NCBI GenBank assembly: GCA_013368325.1
Contig: JAACJK010000169.1
Location: 310,001-374,000, forward strand
DNA from: Ephemerocybe angulata
Taxonomy: Eukaryota; Basidiomycota; Agaricomycetes; Agaricales; Psathyrellaceae
Reading direction: 5' to 3'
DNA: 64,000 nucleotides
How positions within the stretch are numbered: the first letter of the stretch is position 1; each line of letters starts with the position of its first letter. Both the position numbers and the translations under genes were made by a program. Under the pieces are notes generated by a model. That model did no database searches. It saw only the letters and a program-made list of their open reading frames with translations, and had not been told where the DNA came from. Shown here piece by piece: positions 1-11,398 of the stretch.

Positions 1-1
1 T

Positions 2-307
2 CGGGAGGCGCACTATCGGCTTGTCGTGCGGAGCGGCGTGCAGGAACGGTGGATGGTCGATCCTGTGCGCGGGTTCGAGGTTTTAGAGGCGTTGAGGTGG
101 GGGAGGCGGTCTGATTCTCAGAACGATCGGAATGATCGTAATGTGGAAGTAGGAGATCGCAATGATGTGGATATGGAAGGAGGGGAGGGGGACGAGGAGG
201 TGTATGGGGGCTTTTGCGAGGGGTGTGTGGAGAGGATACGGAGGGTGTGGAGGGGGACGCGGGAGAGGGTGTGGAAGGATTTTGGGGAGGGCGTTGGGGC
301 GGGGTGA
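2..307 (+). CDS. BTB-domain protein, C-terminal fragment cut by window edge
   Basis: The frame is open from base 2 and ends at 307. The residues (REAHYRLVVRSGVQERW, then a Cys-x2-Cys motif GFCEGCVERI and a Trp-rich end) align with the C-termini of the three complete BTB proteins in this window, which share an H-R/G-x-LV-x-x-SG-x-Q block, a G(L/F)C-x2-C block and a W-x-E/D-C-x-x-x-F tail. Its tail lacks the last shared cysteine and the block between the motifs holds an Asn/Asp/Arg-rich insert, so it has diverged. The BTB domain itself lies before the window. Homology to the family is seen directly; function (protein-protein interaction, possibly Cullin-3 adaptor or transcription factor) is only inferred. 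Confidence 0.7.
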   Translation, partial: REAHYRLVVRSGVQERWMVDPVRGFEVLEALRWGRRSDSQNDRNDRNVEVGDRNDVDMEGGEGDEEVYGGFCEGCVERIRRVWRGTRERVWKDFGEGVGAG

Positions 308-815
308 GTGTGGGTGGGGGCCGTTGGCTCTGCTAGGTACCTAACATGATTCGACTGCTAATTTGCCTCAATGAAACGGAAGATATGTTGGCTGGGAGAG
401 TGTCGAGAGACTTGGATGGTCGTGCGTATGAGGAAGTCAGCGGTCGCACGATGCATCGATGATGTTTTAGGCTATCGGAGGTACATGGGCGCTGAGGAGG
501 CTCTACAGTGTAGTCCCAAACAATGGACCGGCTACGACGCGCCCGAGTACCCCTTTCGAAGCTAATATAGACGCTTGCTTATTCAACTTGTTGAGCGATT
601 CGCAGTGGGTTCAGCGCACATCATAGCTGCGTATTCACAAATAGGGGTACGATTTAGGTGGAATATGTTTTGGTTCAAAGGCGATTAGGAGGAGGGTGAG
701 ATACAAAGAGGGGTTCCCTGAGGAAGACAGATCGTGCGTGGACTACAAGGGGGGAAGGAATCAACACGAAAGAAATCCACTATACAATATCCTGCAATCC
801 GACGGAACTACGGAC
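308..815. other. Intergenic, nothing recognised
   Basis: Only short overlapping ORFs without family resemblance; no convincing splice structure or repeat was seen. Confidence 0.5.
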
Positions 816-1455
816 CTAGCTCCGTGCTGGTGCTGGTTTTTGGGCGGTTGGCCCGGCGGCGATAGCTCCTGGCTGTGGTCCGTTCTTTGGCCATAACGAG
901 AGTATAACGTGCTGTTCGAAATAAAAGTTGTGCAACAGGGTGTTGTCTGGGCTGAGCGGGCCGCGGAGCGGCGCAGGCTTATTCACATAAATGTTCAGGT
1001 CTTCCGGGCGGACGTGCAGGCGGGCCCACAAAATCTCACGAGGTATCGTCTCGAGGAGGGTGGTGTGGACGGATACATAGCTCTGTCCTAAGCGGCCCTG
1101 ATCTTTGTAATGGATCTCCACGGTCGCCATCCTGGGTGGTTCCCGGTCGTTTCTAGTTCTGCCGCGCTCGAGGATGCCGTCTTCGTACTCGTCGAGTGAG
1201 CGCTGGTACACATCCGCCGCCCCTTCGAGGAACTCGCGCAATGAGTGCTGGAAGGGAACGGCGAGGCTCTCTCCACGAGTGCTCAGGTCGTCCACCGCAG
1301 AGCGAGCAATGAACTCATCGTGGTCCTGCGACAGAGAGTGTTACTACTCCATATACGATTATCTATGGAGAACGTACGACGTATGCGTTGGCTAAGAGGC
1401 CGAGGGAAGCGATCAGAAGGACGAGTGACAAGACTGGTCCCAGAATAAGCCTCAT
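816..1455 (-). CDS. Putative secreted protein, about 195 aa, two exons
   Basis: Exon 1 runs 1455 to 1378 and encodes a textbook signal peptide (MRLILGPVLSLVLLIASLGL then LANAYV). The donor GTACGT at 1377 and acceptor CAG ending at 1326 bound a 52-nt phase-0 intron, and exon 2 runs 1325 to 816. The ATG at 1455 was chosen because it opens the hydrophobic leader. The mature part begins DHDEFIARSAVDDL, is acidic and charged in its first half, and has no cysteines that would suggest a disulfide-rich effector. I do not recognise a family. The protein could be secreted or, if the leader is not cleaved, anchored in the membrane. It stands alone between BTB family members. Confidence 0.6.
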
Positions 1456-2384
1456 TCTGTTTGGAGCGGATGGTTCGTCGACGGAGGAGAGACTGGTAAT
1501 GATTTTGTTCTCCTTTCTATCCCCTCTTATATAGAAAGGCGATGGCTTCCGGTTATCAACGATCTCACGGAGCAAATCCTAGCAAATCCGGTATATGTAT
1601 TGATGATGGGCGTAGTTACGAAACTCCATGCCCACATGGCGTACTGAGTTGAATAAGCCGGCTGTATGGGACGATTCTATTTGGAAACCCCGTCTGTTGC
1701 CCATAGACCGGGGTTTCACGAGGAACCCTTGCCAAATTGGAGGAAAGCCCGAGGTTCCACCCGGTCCTCAATCCTGCCGGGATACGGACCCAAGAGTGAC
1801 GAGTCAGCAATCGAAAAAAAAAACATTGCGCTGCAGCGGGCCCTTATGTCCGTCACCGCACCGCGAGAGCCGTGTAATGTTGCGTCTATTTGTACCATTG
1901 CACTTCAAGTTGTACGGTACGTACCTACGAGGCGAGAGCTATGCTCAGCGGCCAAAATAAAATGTTAACTCCCGAGGGGAGCAGAGAGTAGAACCTTGGA
2001 GAGGCCACACGGTATAAATACTTGAACATACAGATACAATAGCAACTAGATAGGTAGCATTAGAAATAGGAATTGAAGTAAGGCATGTAGCCTCTGCACT
2101 TAATTTGTGTTTAAAGGTCTTCATCTCTCCGAGCCTTTGCGGAGGGCATCGATCTTTCCGAAAAGCATTGGTGGCCACAACTTGGTGGCGGCCAGTGCGC
2201 CTGACCACGCCGAGTGGCATCACCACCAACTCCGGAAGAGAGGCCGTGGTCGGATCAAGGGCGGTGTGCGTGAACAGGGTTTCCGTACTGGCGTCGCGCA
2301 GACGGGGTTTCTGAATAGAATAATCCGGCTGTATGAGTTTCCGCATTATCCATCTGCTTGGGGTATGTTTTATTGCCAATTGGT
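1456..2384. other. Intergenic, nothing recognised
   Basis: Many short ORFs in all frames, none with family resemblance. Contains an A-rich run near 1815-1824. Confidence 0.5.
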
Positions 2385-3076
2385 GATTATTTTTAAATAC
2401 ACGACGCCTATCGCGGGGTACACATGTATGAGCTGATATGTTCTGGACGCCATGCGCACACATCCACCCATCTTGCTTGTGGTGATCAAGCATCGCCAAG
2501 CCCCCCTCACGACCGTTCTCTGTATCCATGCCCTTCTTGGCCCCAAGCGTCTATGTCATCCTCCGAGCTCAGTGTCCTCCAGTGTCTTGACGGTAAGTAC
2601 TGCGCCTCTAGACTGTCGTGTGGAGTAGTGTAACGTCACCCGGGGATCTGCCGTCCTCGTCGACCGTTTGGGCGCTTATTGATAGGCGATCTATTAGCTC
2701 ACCTCGTGGACCGAGCTTGTGATCTTGTATAAGTGCATAGGTTCTCGATTATTTTTAAATACGCGACGCCTATCGCGGGGTACACATGAGCTGATATTTT
2801 CGCCTGGTCGCGCGATGCGCGTAAGTATCAAGCATCGCCAAGTCCCCCACACATCCGTGTTCGTCCTCAGTATCCATGCACTTCTTGGCCCCAAGCGAGT
2901 CTATGTCATCCTCCTCACTGTACTATACGCTGCAAGCCTCTACAAGGCAACACCAGCCGGGGACCTCCCGGACATGTGACGCAAATCCCGATATCGGGCT
3001 TGTGGGCGCTTATCGAGATCGTGGAAGAAGATAAACGATCTAATCGCTTACCTCGTGGACCGAGTTCTGATCTTCT
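2385..3076 (+). repeat. Imperfect tandem duplication, two units of about 335 bp
   Basis: Unit 1 is about 2385-2725 and unit 2 about 2747-3076. Both start GATTATTTTTAAATAC, continue with CGACGCCTATCGCGGGGTAC, share CAAGCATCGCCAAG, TATCCATG and CTTCTTGGCCCCAAGCG blocks, and end near ACCTCGTGGACCGAG plus GATCTT. Each carries one GGGCGCTTAT decamer (2670, 3004). Small indels separate the copies. The second unit ends about 200 bp before the start codon of the BTB gene at 3271, so the array is part of its upstream region. No protein is convincingly encoded. Confidence 0.75.
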
Positions 3077-3270
3077 GAATCTATCGCCCAATGTTTAATG
3101 AACTGCTTCCGTCACCTTTTGACAGGAGACTCAAGCCTCAAGCCTCGTTCACATCCACGGACCACGCGTCTAGGGCGTTCCCGGTGCCTTGTCATGTTAT
3201 CCCGATTGCGTCTTATCCTAAACCCTCATCTACGATCAGACTCACCGCTACTCGAATCCATCTGTCCGCC

Positions 3271-5072
3271 ATGGCACGACCCTTAACGCGGCGAGCAGCG
3301 TTCACGAGCGAGGAGAAGCTCTACATGGCAACCCTGTACTTCCGCCATGGCTATTCGCAGGAACAAATCAGATCGCAGATGAACTGCTCCCTCATCTCCG
3401 TATCGAGAGCCATCAAGCTTCACCAGAAATCGATGGGAGATCCGCAGCGAAAGAGCTGGTCGTCTGCTCTCAGTGATTTGACATCCACGAGCACAGGGTC
3501 GGAATCGTCCTCCGACAGTGAATGCGACGAGGACGCGGTTCGATCAGAGCTTTCACTCGGCGAGCCCAGCTCTGGGGCAGGTGTATTGGGGAAACGAGTT
3601 AGAGAGGATGGTAGAGGAAGGGGTGCTCCAGGGATCGGGGACGACAGGGCAGACTCTGACTATGAGGAGGACGACGACGAAGAGCTGGAGGAGGGGGAGA
3701 TTGCGCCTCCGAAGCGCAAGAGTCGCCGAATTGAACCCGAGGCTTCGGCATCGTCTGGAGTACATTCCAGCTCGGCTGGCAGTGGAGTGACGGGCTCTCC
3801 CTCTACGACACTCGTGCACTCGACCTCAAATCAATCAGTAGCAGCTTCGTCTCAGTCCGAAGCGGCATCCGAATCAGCTATTCGCCTCGCAGATCCAAAC
3901 GTCGGCCAAACAGGAATTCTACGAAGCCCAACCCCAGAGCTTGCGTACCCCATCGACCCTTGGCGCAGGGCCCCGGACGTGAGTCTCGTCGTATCGGTTG
4001 GTGGGACAGACTACAAGCTGCATGAGAGTCGGATATGTTGTCAAAGTGATTGGTTTCGCGACGTTCTGGACGAGGCAAGGAGGAATAGGGCTACGAATGG
4101 GCTGGTGGAGGGGCCAAGCAGTCGACTGGTCCCTGAGGTCAGTGGCACAGAGGTGGTTGGTGGCCGTGCGATCGCACGACCCAAGATTACTTGGGACGAC
4201 AACTATCACGGATTCGGTGGACCGGCAGTGCCTATCGTCGAGCTTGGTGGTGCTCAGGGGCTGGAGGAAGGAGACTGGGAGCGATTGATGGACGCCGTGG
4301 ATAATGCAATGTGAGTATCGTTGTCAGCGCCTGTTTCTGCAACGAGTTGTCCGAGTACTAACCTCCATTGATCAGCACGTACTTCTATTCGCCACCGACC
4401 CTCAGAGATACCTACGCCGTACTACGAGCAGCGCAGCTCCTTCGATTTACCGAGTACGAGATGTGGGCACGTAGAAGAGTCACGGATGCATGGTCCGACG
4501 ACCTTGGGCGCGAATGGTCCAGTCTCGACGGTGCATGCCCCGTCGAGGCTATCGAGGTTGGACGGACATGTGGGATACCCGGAGTCGTCAGGAGGGGGAT
4601 GTATGAGCTCCTCAAGGATGAGATGCTTGGGCAAAGCGTCGATGAAGATGTGGGTAGCTGCGAGGATGACGAAGCCCAGCCGAAGTCCATATTGAAGATC
4701 GAGGATATCCTTGTTCTTACTTTGGCAAGGGCAAAGCTGCAGAGGGCTTGGATCAAGGCTACATCTCAGTTTCCCGCGTCGTGCTTACCATGCGTCGCAG
4801 ACGCTACGTTGCCGGACCACGACCCATGCCTATCTGCACGCCCGTTCGAAGTACGCGAACTCCATCGCAAGCTCGTCATCCAGAATGGCCTCCAAGACGA
4901 GTACATGAATGATGTTATTGGGGGCTTGAATGTGCTTACGAGTTTATCGTGGAGAGAGGATGGAGTTGGAGGACTGTGTGATGGTTGTCGACAAAGGTTG
5001 GATGCTGTTTGGCGAGAGACACGGGATAAACTGTGGGAGGATTGTATTCGATGGTTCGGGGTTAGACGGTGA
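3271..5072 (+). CDS. BTB-domain protein with N-terminal helix-turn-helix-like segment, 578 aa
   Basis: Two exons, 3271-4310 and 4376-5072, joined by a 65-nt phase-2 intron with donor GTGAGT and branch-like TACTAAC at 4356. The ATG at 3271 follows CCGCC and opens MARPLTRRAAFTSEEKLY; an in-frame upstream extension to 3091 looks like leader. Residues about 10-50 (LYMATLYFRHGYSQEQIRSQ) read like a homeodomain-like helix-turn-helix. An acidic, Ser-rich stretch with a basic patch PPKRKSRR (possible nuclear signal) follows. A BTB/POZ fold begins at PDVSLVVSVGGTDYKLHESR and continues over the intron. The C-terminus has GLCDGC and WEDC motifs shared with the window's paralogs. A transcription-related or ubiquitin-adaptor role is inference. 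The next gene downstream is a paralog in the same orientation. Confidence 0.85.
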
Positions 5073-5363
5073 TAATGATAATTCTTTTATATGTTCGTCA
5101 GGTCATGACCTGTGGAGATGCTCTGGGTGTACTTGCCCTTGCGGTGAGTATATCATACACGGTTCACCTACCATAGTCGCTCTCCACCAAAGGGCTACTT
5201 ATTTGGCACTTAGCCCCTGAGCAATGATTAATGAGCGCTTGACTCGCCGGGCCCGGCATACCCATGCCGCCGGATCAAGCCATCAGGAGGCAGTGACGAG
5301 CGGTTGAGCGCCCATGTAGCGGCCTGGTTTGCTTCTCCCCTTGTCGGGCTAACAAAGTCAGGG

Positions 5364-7770
5364 ATGAAAAAGGAGCAAGACCTGGACGATACCAACGAGA
5401 CTTTCGAATTGGAGTACCCTAATGGTGCGTGGCTTCGTTACAAGTGCCTGCATTCCATCGCGAAGGATCGCCACAATTGACAACACACACCTACATAGAC
5501 CTTGTCAAATCCAAGACCCCAGAGTCTCAACGACCTGGCGCCACTTTGACCTCTGGTACAAAAGTAGGAGAGGAACTGGTCGGAGGTGTTGAAAGCCAAG
5601 AAGTGCCACAGAGAGTGAGTACATCGACATTTGCAACTCTGTTCTGCTCGACAATTAAGCAGGCCGACTCACCCAAGCCAAATCATGGGTCATCACAGAT
5701 CTCCCAGAGCAGGAAGCGGCGAAGAAGACCTCCCGGAAAGGACGGATGCCTCCCCTTGGGTGATGTCGCCACGGTGGAGAAGGTGACGCCCGCCGCTGCC
5801 AAGAGACTCATCAGCGACGATGCAGCATTCGTGTTACGGCCCTGGAAGAAGGCAAAGCCCACGGAATCTATCTCTGCAGCTTCGACTATCGCTCTCTCCA
5901 CATCTATGGTCCCATCCGCTGGCATCCGGCGTATCAAAGCGCTCAAAGGTGGACTGTCAGTCGGTGCTCAGCCTACATCCACCACCCCGGCGGTGCCGTC
6001 CCCAGAACCTATCCCAGCTCCCGCCGTTTTTCCTCTCGACCAAAGCACTCCAGGTCCCACTGTTCCTCCTCTTGTTCAGAGCACTCCAGGTCCCACTGTT
6101 CCTCCTCTCGTCCAGAGCACTCCAGCTATTGCACACTCAGACTCAATTCCAGGGCCAAAGTCCTCCAACACGGCGACAGGCTCTACAATCGCCGTGACGG
6201 AACCGCCGCGCGATGTTCCGCCCCAGCGTATTCACCGCGGTAGGATTGGGCTGGAACGTACGATCCCATGACGGACATCAGTTTGAATGTGTTCGCTCAT
6301 GGGGTTCTCCTGGATACGAGGATTCCATGGGGTTCCATTGAGGATTGCACCGAAAATGGTGCGTGCTGTGGAACTCGAATGGAGGACGCAGTCGCACATG
6401 CTCTGGCAACCATGGTTCCAGCCACAACTCTCTCTCAATTACATGGAACCGCGGCCTCCACGACGAATGCTACCGTGCCGTCCACCTTGGGTTCATAGCA
6501 CCTTTCTTTTTCGGTGAAATCTCCAATGTGAACCTATGGAATCTCGGTTTCCAGAGGAGTCCCATCTGTGATCCCATTTAATCTGTCCTCCCCCATGCAA
6601 TTGCGCGCTCTAGCCTGATCTTGCCGCGGTGATTTCAAAGAAGGGGACAATTGCGACTTCGGAGGCCGACATAACTAATGCTGCAGGTTCAAACCCCTAC
6701 CAGAAGCATCCTCGACACTGGAACAACGACGGTAACCTCATAGTCACGATTGGGGGTGTCGGCTATAAACTTCATCGATCTCGTTTAGAGAACGCGAGTG
6801 GGCTGCTGCGTCGAATCATCAAAGTGAGCTTCGACGCCATCGAGGCGGATGGTAGAACGGCGGGGAAGGATAACAAGTCGGGGTTGAAGATCGCTTGGGT
6901 GAAGCAGGGGAAAAGGGCTGCGGAGGTGATGGTTCCCGTACTCACCCTTGACGACGTGAAGGGTATGAACTCGGTGGATTGGGAGAGGCTTGTCGACGCC
7001 ATGGACGACGCTATGTTTGTCACTCGCCTTATCACCGTTTTCGGCATCGTGCTGACCTCGATCTCCAACCATTCAGCACCTACGCTCGGAACCCACCTCC
7101 CCTTGGCCACGTGTATTCAATCCTCCGCGCATCGTACGAACTTCGCTTTCTCTCCTTCGCGCGATGGGCAAGGTCAATCATCGAGACGGACGTCTGGTCA
7201 GAAGCCCGGGCTAAACTTGGTACTCTCCCTCCCGATGACGCGGATCCTGTCGAGGCTTTGTCTCTAGGGCGGCGCTGTTGGATGCCGGGCGTGGCGAAGC
7301 GAGCGATGTACGAGCTGCTCAAGGACAAGCTGTTCTGGCAAGGGTCCAGCGCGAAAGGAGAGAAGCAGTCGAGAATCAAGTTACCGATGAAGGAGATCAT
7401 GCTCCTTACTTCAGCGCGAGCAAAGCTGCAGATGAGATGGATCAAGGAAACCTCCCAGCTGTCTGACGCGCTTATTCCATGCCGAGCCGAGGTACAGGCA
7501 GGTGCAAGACCATGCGTAGGTTTGACTCCACTCGCAGCTCACGAAGTGCATCGGGGACTCGTCATTCAGAGCGGTGTGCAGGGGAAGTATGTAGACGATA
7601 TCATTGGGGGTCTCGAGGCGCTTAGCAACTTGACGTGGGGCGTTGAAGGTGGCTTCTGTCTGGCGTGCGTTGAACAATTGACTGGCAATTGGACTGCGGC
7701 TCAGCGGGAAACATGGAAGGACTGCGAGGAGCTCTTTGATATCCGTAGGGAGTCAGTCAGTGTAGCCTGA
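5364..7770 (+). CDS. BTB-domain protein, paralog, about 597 aa, five exons
   Basis: Model: 5364-5424, 5499-5614, 5663-6257, 6687-7014, 7077-7770. All phases fit, and each intron has GT and AG ends. The third intron is 429 nt, far longer than the others here, ending just after TAACTAAT and CTGCAG. The last intron sits at exactly the same phase-2 position (inside the DDAI codon) as in the gene at 3271. The N-terminal half is disordered, with basic SRKRRRRPP and a repeated STPGPTVPPLVQ unit. The BTB region starts DGNLIVTIGGVGYKLHRSR, and the C-terminus keeps GFCLAC and WKDC. The N-terminal exons are less certain than the BTB exons; the gene could start further downstream if the long intron is really a gene boundary. 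Confidence 0.65.
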
Positions 7771-9086
7771 TAGCTATTTTGGAATATTTTGTTTCTGTCT
7801 ATCATGCATCGTACTGCTTGGAGCGAGCAACTCTCCTTCTAGAGTGTAAGTTCCGTGTTGATGTGACTCGGTCGAACTACGGGCGCTTATTACATTGACT
7901 CTCAATCCGCTCCTCGCATAGGGCCACAGTTCACTGGCGTCGCACATCCACAATAGATTTGGGTACACGAAGGGCATGGGAAGCCTGAGGAGACACTTTC
8001 GACACTGTTGGACGGAAAGCTGGGCAGGGGGAAGGAGGTTATTGCCTTGGAGTAAGCCTGTAGATTGTTTAAGCGCACGAGCATGTGCGAGATTGTAGTA
8101 TCGCTCCTGCGCATGGGATAGTATGTCTTCGATAGTTCCTCCCGGAATCCCATGTCCTTCGATTGATTTTGAGCCCGACGTTGGCCCTACCTTCCGACAT
8201 GGCATCTCTTGCAATGGTTATTTGCATCCACTGCCGTAGTTCATGGCATCTCTTGCAATGGTTCTAACCCTCAGGGAGAGCTTCTTTTCACCATCACCTA
8301 CCTTCTTTATCACTGGAATATTCGAGGTCCATAGACAATGAAGACCGTCTGTTGAAGTCTGTTCCAAGTCTGTTCCAAGTCTGCAGTCCTCTGCTCACAT
8401 GCGCGTCGCGGTAACGTGACAAGGATTGCCAAGAAGCCGTGGGAACGACGCTTTGACGACGCGTTGCCCTGTGCAAATCGTCTCTTGTAGTTGTTGAGCT
8501 TGCATGCCCAACTCATATAGAGGTTTTTCTTCGAGAGATGGGCCAGAAGTCGTGTAATTCTCCCTTTTCATCACAAATATCAATCCAAGGTGTGCTTCCT
8601 ACCCCTCAAAATGTGTTTTTGGGTACTCACAATACCTGCCAGATGTACCAGACGTACCAGAGAATACCAGCCCGTCTTGAAACATTTGATAGGGCAGTGC
8701 ATGCCGATCAGCCCGTTTTGGCCACTTTCATCTCAAAACTGCAGACTTGGCTCGGGGAATAGCACGAAATTGTGCTTTTGCTGCTGCACGTACGGCATTT
8801 TGAAATTCAGAGTCACTTTTTCAGGCCGTTTTCTGTCCGATTGCGGGCACCAACATTTCTGCTGTAGGTGGATCGGGAAGCTAGTGCAAGGCGAACGCGA
8901 CCGCCTATGATACCCTTGCTATGCGATATACTCTAATTGACAGGGCATGGGAACGAGAGGGTGGGGTATAAAGCTCCAGGACTGAGAATGGTTGCCCCCA
9001 TCCTCCACTTGACTCGAGCTCCCGTTTCTCTTAACATCTTCACCCCCATCCCGAGGGTCTTAGTAGACTGTAGTCGCTTCCTCATT
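7771..9086. other. Intergenic, with a short tandem repeat and a TATA box
   Basis: A minus ORF at 7774-8214 has no recognisable domain. A block CATGGCATCTCTTGCAATGG occurs twice, near 8200 and 8241, and TCTGTTCCAAG is repeated near 8356-8377. GGGCGCTTAT lies at 7881. TATAAA at about 8967 is a plausible promoter element for the F-box-like gene, and GTATGT at 9088 to CTGCAG at 9148 is a likely 5' UTR intron. Confidence 0.5.
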
Positions 9087-9152
9087 GGTATGTTCGCGTC
9101 TCATCCTCGAATTCCATTCATATTGCTGAACATGTTACCGATCTGCAGCACC

Positions 9153-10583
9153 ATGTCGATTATCATACCGCCCCGGAGGCCGGCTCGCGGAATACAGTCA
9201 CTTTCCCCAGTCATACTGGCACGCATCCTCGACGATGCTGGCAGTATAGAGTCGGACTGTGGAGGCACCGCATCGTTTATCGAGGTACCGATGCTGCCGT
9301 ACCTCGGTCGCGTCTGTCGCCCATGGCACAACATCATCGAGCAGCACCCAGCCCTGTCCACATCCATCGTCGCGTACATCGACGAGAGTCACGATACACC
9401 CGAGTCAATCCAAGCTTCCCCGGCCGGTACCCGGCTTCGCCGATCTCGCAACCTCCCGATCTCGATTTACCTGGTGCGCAAGGTTCGGTGCCCTCCAGCT
9501 CTCGATATGGAAAGGAGAGAGCGGTCAGTCGTACGCACCTTCTTGGCGGTGCTCGCGATTCATGCGCCTCGAATCAAGTCCTTGGTCATCCAGGCAGACA
9601 CCGCGTCGACTCTCCCCGCAGTCTCGATACTCTTGGACCATCGTCAATTCCCGCAGCTCCGCCGCCTTGTATTGAGGTGCAACGGCGATGACTCAATGCT
9701 CATGCACCCGAAGAGGGACGGGCCACGTCCGCAGCACATCTTCGACGGAATATACCCTCCATCCAGTATCACAGTTCTCTGCGTCGACGGCATGAACCTT
9801 CTGTCGTTGTTGCACCACGAACGTGCGGATGAAGTCCTCGGGTCCCTCGTCAATGTTACCACCTTCGCCATCAATAACCTCACCTGGCGCGTCGACAGGT
9901 TCGCCGAACACATCATCTGGAAGCTCTTCGATGTTTTCGCCTCGCTGTCGCACCTGAACCGAATCGAGTTCGACTACTTCGATATGCCCGAGCCCACTGG
10001 TATCCCCCCTCCGTGCCAGCCAGTACTCCCTCTGCCGATTCAGAAGCTTTGCATCGAAAGGACCAACACCTCCTCGCTTAAGTACATTCTGGACTGCATT
10101 TCACCAGACGACCTCGTCCTCGACAATTGTTTCTTTACGTCTGCCCTGAAGCTGCCCGACTGCACGCGCTTAACCATTGTGCGCATGGCACCAAGCTTCT
10201 CGAAGCTCCCCGCGAGCCTGTCCGTTTGGAATGGTCTCTATCTCGAAATACGCTCCTCGTCCCATTTCAATGACGACTTCATACGCGAGCTCGAGCGTGA
10301 ACATGGAGAGTCGACGTACAACCGGATCCTGTTCTCGAATCTTCGCCACCTCAGGATTTCCGACTGTCCCAAGTTCTCGCCCAAAGCGCTTCTGGACCTT
10401 TTTGAGAAGAGAGACCTCCCGAAGAACGCGACGTTCTTCTCCATTATTCAAGGTGGTGGCCTTGCCGTGGCAAATATGTTAGAGAGGTTGGAAATTCTTG
10501 GAACGTCACCGAAGCTGGGAGCCGCCTTGATGGAACAGGTGCTCAAGATCGCTCGTCGAGGGGTCTGGCAGACGGAACCTTGA
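9153..10583 (+). CDS. F-box-like / leucine-rich repeat protein, 476 aa, single coding exon
   Basis: The frame opens MSIIIPPRRPARGIQSLSP and carries an F-box-like segment (LSPVILARILDD ... LGRVCRPWHNIIEQHPALST) over roughly residues 15-65, the usual position in basidiomycete F-box-like proteins. It is followed by irregular leucine-rich stretches (FPQLRRLVLRC, ITVLCVDGMNLLSLL, LRHLRISDCPKF). Such proteins normally recruit targets to SCF ubiquitin ligases; the substrate cannot be told. The start at 9153 was preferred because upstream in-frame codons are interrupted by a probable 5' UTR intron (9088-9150). Length matches the split F-box-like gene at 15.3-28.4 kb (487 aa when joined). The reading frame is intact. 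Confidence 0.85.
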   Translation: MSIIIPPRRPARGIQSLSPVILARILDDAGSIESDCGGTASFIEVPMLPYLGRVCRPWHNIIEQHPALSTSIVAYIDESHDTPESIQASPAGTRLRRSRNLPISIYLVRKVRCPPALDMERRERSVVRTFLAVLAIHAPRIKSLVIQADTASTLPAVSILLDHRQFPQLRRLVLRCNGDDSMLMHPKRDGPRPQHIFDGIYPPSSITVLCVDGMNLLSLLHHERADEVLGSLVNVTTFAINNLTWRVDRFAEHIIWKLFDVFASLSHLNRIEFDYFDMPEPTGIPPPCQPVLPLPIQKLCIERTNTSSLKYILDCISPDDLVLDNCFFTSALKLPDCTRLTIVRMAPSFSKLPASLSVWNGLYLEIRSSSHFNDDFIRELEREHGESTYNRILFSNLRHLRISDCPKFSPKALLDLFEKRDLPKNATFFSIIQGGGLAVANMLERLEILGTSPKLGAALMEQVLKIARRGVWQTEP

Positions 10584-10959
10584 TCTACATTAGATATGCT
10601 TCAGTACTTCAATTGATTCTCAGTGCGATAGTGACCTCCTTTCGACTCCCCCATAGCTTCCGCCCGCTTGTACGATAAGAACGCTCCCTGTGTACATTTA
10701 TAATAGCCACGTTTAAGATGTATTCTGTCGAGTTACATTCTTATAGACATCATGCACCAGAGTATTGCGCAAGCTACAACGCCTGTATGCTAATGCTGGA
10801 TGCTAACGTTAGGTGCGTAGTCGAGGTCATTGAAGATTCAAGAATATATTCCGACATGCCGTCACCGTCATGATGTTATTATCTCCAATGGAACAGTGGG
10901 CGCTACAAGGGCGCTAGGCTTACAGCTATTTTGTAGAACATGGTGTCCCTTCCAGGATT
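10584..10959. other. Intergenic, nothing recognised
   Basis: 3' flank of the F-box-like gene leading into an oxidoreductase relic. No independent feature seen. Confidence 0.5.
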
Positions 10960-11383
10960 CAGAGATTTGCCATTGCTCAGGTCCTCCGATCAGAGTACGC
11001 CAGTGCCAAAGAAGGAGACTATCCACCAAAGAAGGCGACTATATCCACACCAAAGAAAGCGACTATATCTACGTAGCCTACCAGGGATACAGTATCCTTC
11101 CAGATCTGAAATATAGGGTCGGCGTTCTTGGTGACTGCATGGATGGCTTGGAAAGAGTACGGTGCATCATGATGTACCGCTTAGCCATCAGAATGAACTT
11201 CGAAAAGTATCTTTCGGATTTCTACGCGGATTTCCCGGCCTTGTATACAGTAACGCAGTGAGGTATAAGGAGATCGAAGTGACTGGAGGATGCGAGAAAT
11301 TTGAAGAAGCGCTAGCGGGGCTGTTCAAAGATGGGAGTTTAGAAAGTGGTTTTGACTCTGGACTACTAGTTTGCATAGCGTAA
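10960..11383 (+). pseudogene. Relic of NADP-dependent medium-chain oxidoreductase
   Basis: Fragments in shifting frames match the two oxidoreductases at 34122 and 58857. IAQVLRSEY near 10972 corresponds to the block before GDH-x-H. GVLG and TAWMAWKEY near 11120-11160 match TAWMAWKEYAKP of the first gene. FEKYLSDFYADFPAL near 11200 matches YEKYLDEFYATVPKL, and KFEEALAGLFKDG near 11300 matches the C-terminal EALLKTVRGAVKG. The whole nucleotide-binding domain between TAWMAWKEY and FEKYLSDFY is missing, and stops and frameshifts interrupt the rest. A triplicated AAAGAAGG/AAGCGACTAT block sits at 11018-11069. It is therefore a dead third copy. Its exact edges are uncertain. Confidence 0.75.
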
Positions 11384-11398
11384 TTGTATCCTAGTGGT

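Noticed and set aside
7774..8214. Minus ORF of 146 codons downstream of a BTB gene
   Set aside because: Contains a CRKC-like motif but no family resemblance and no convincing start context.
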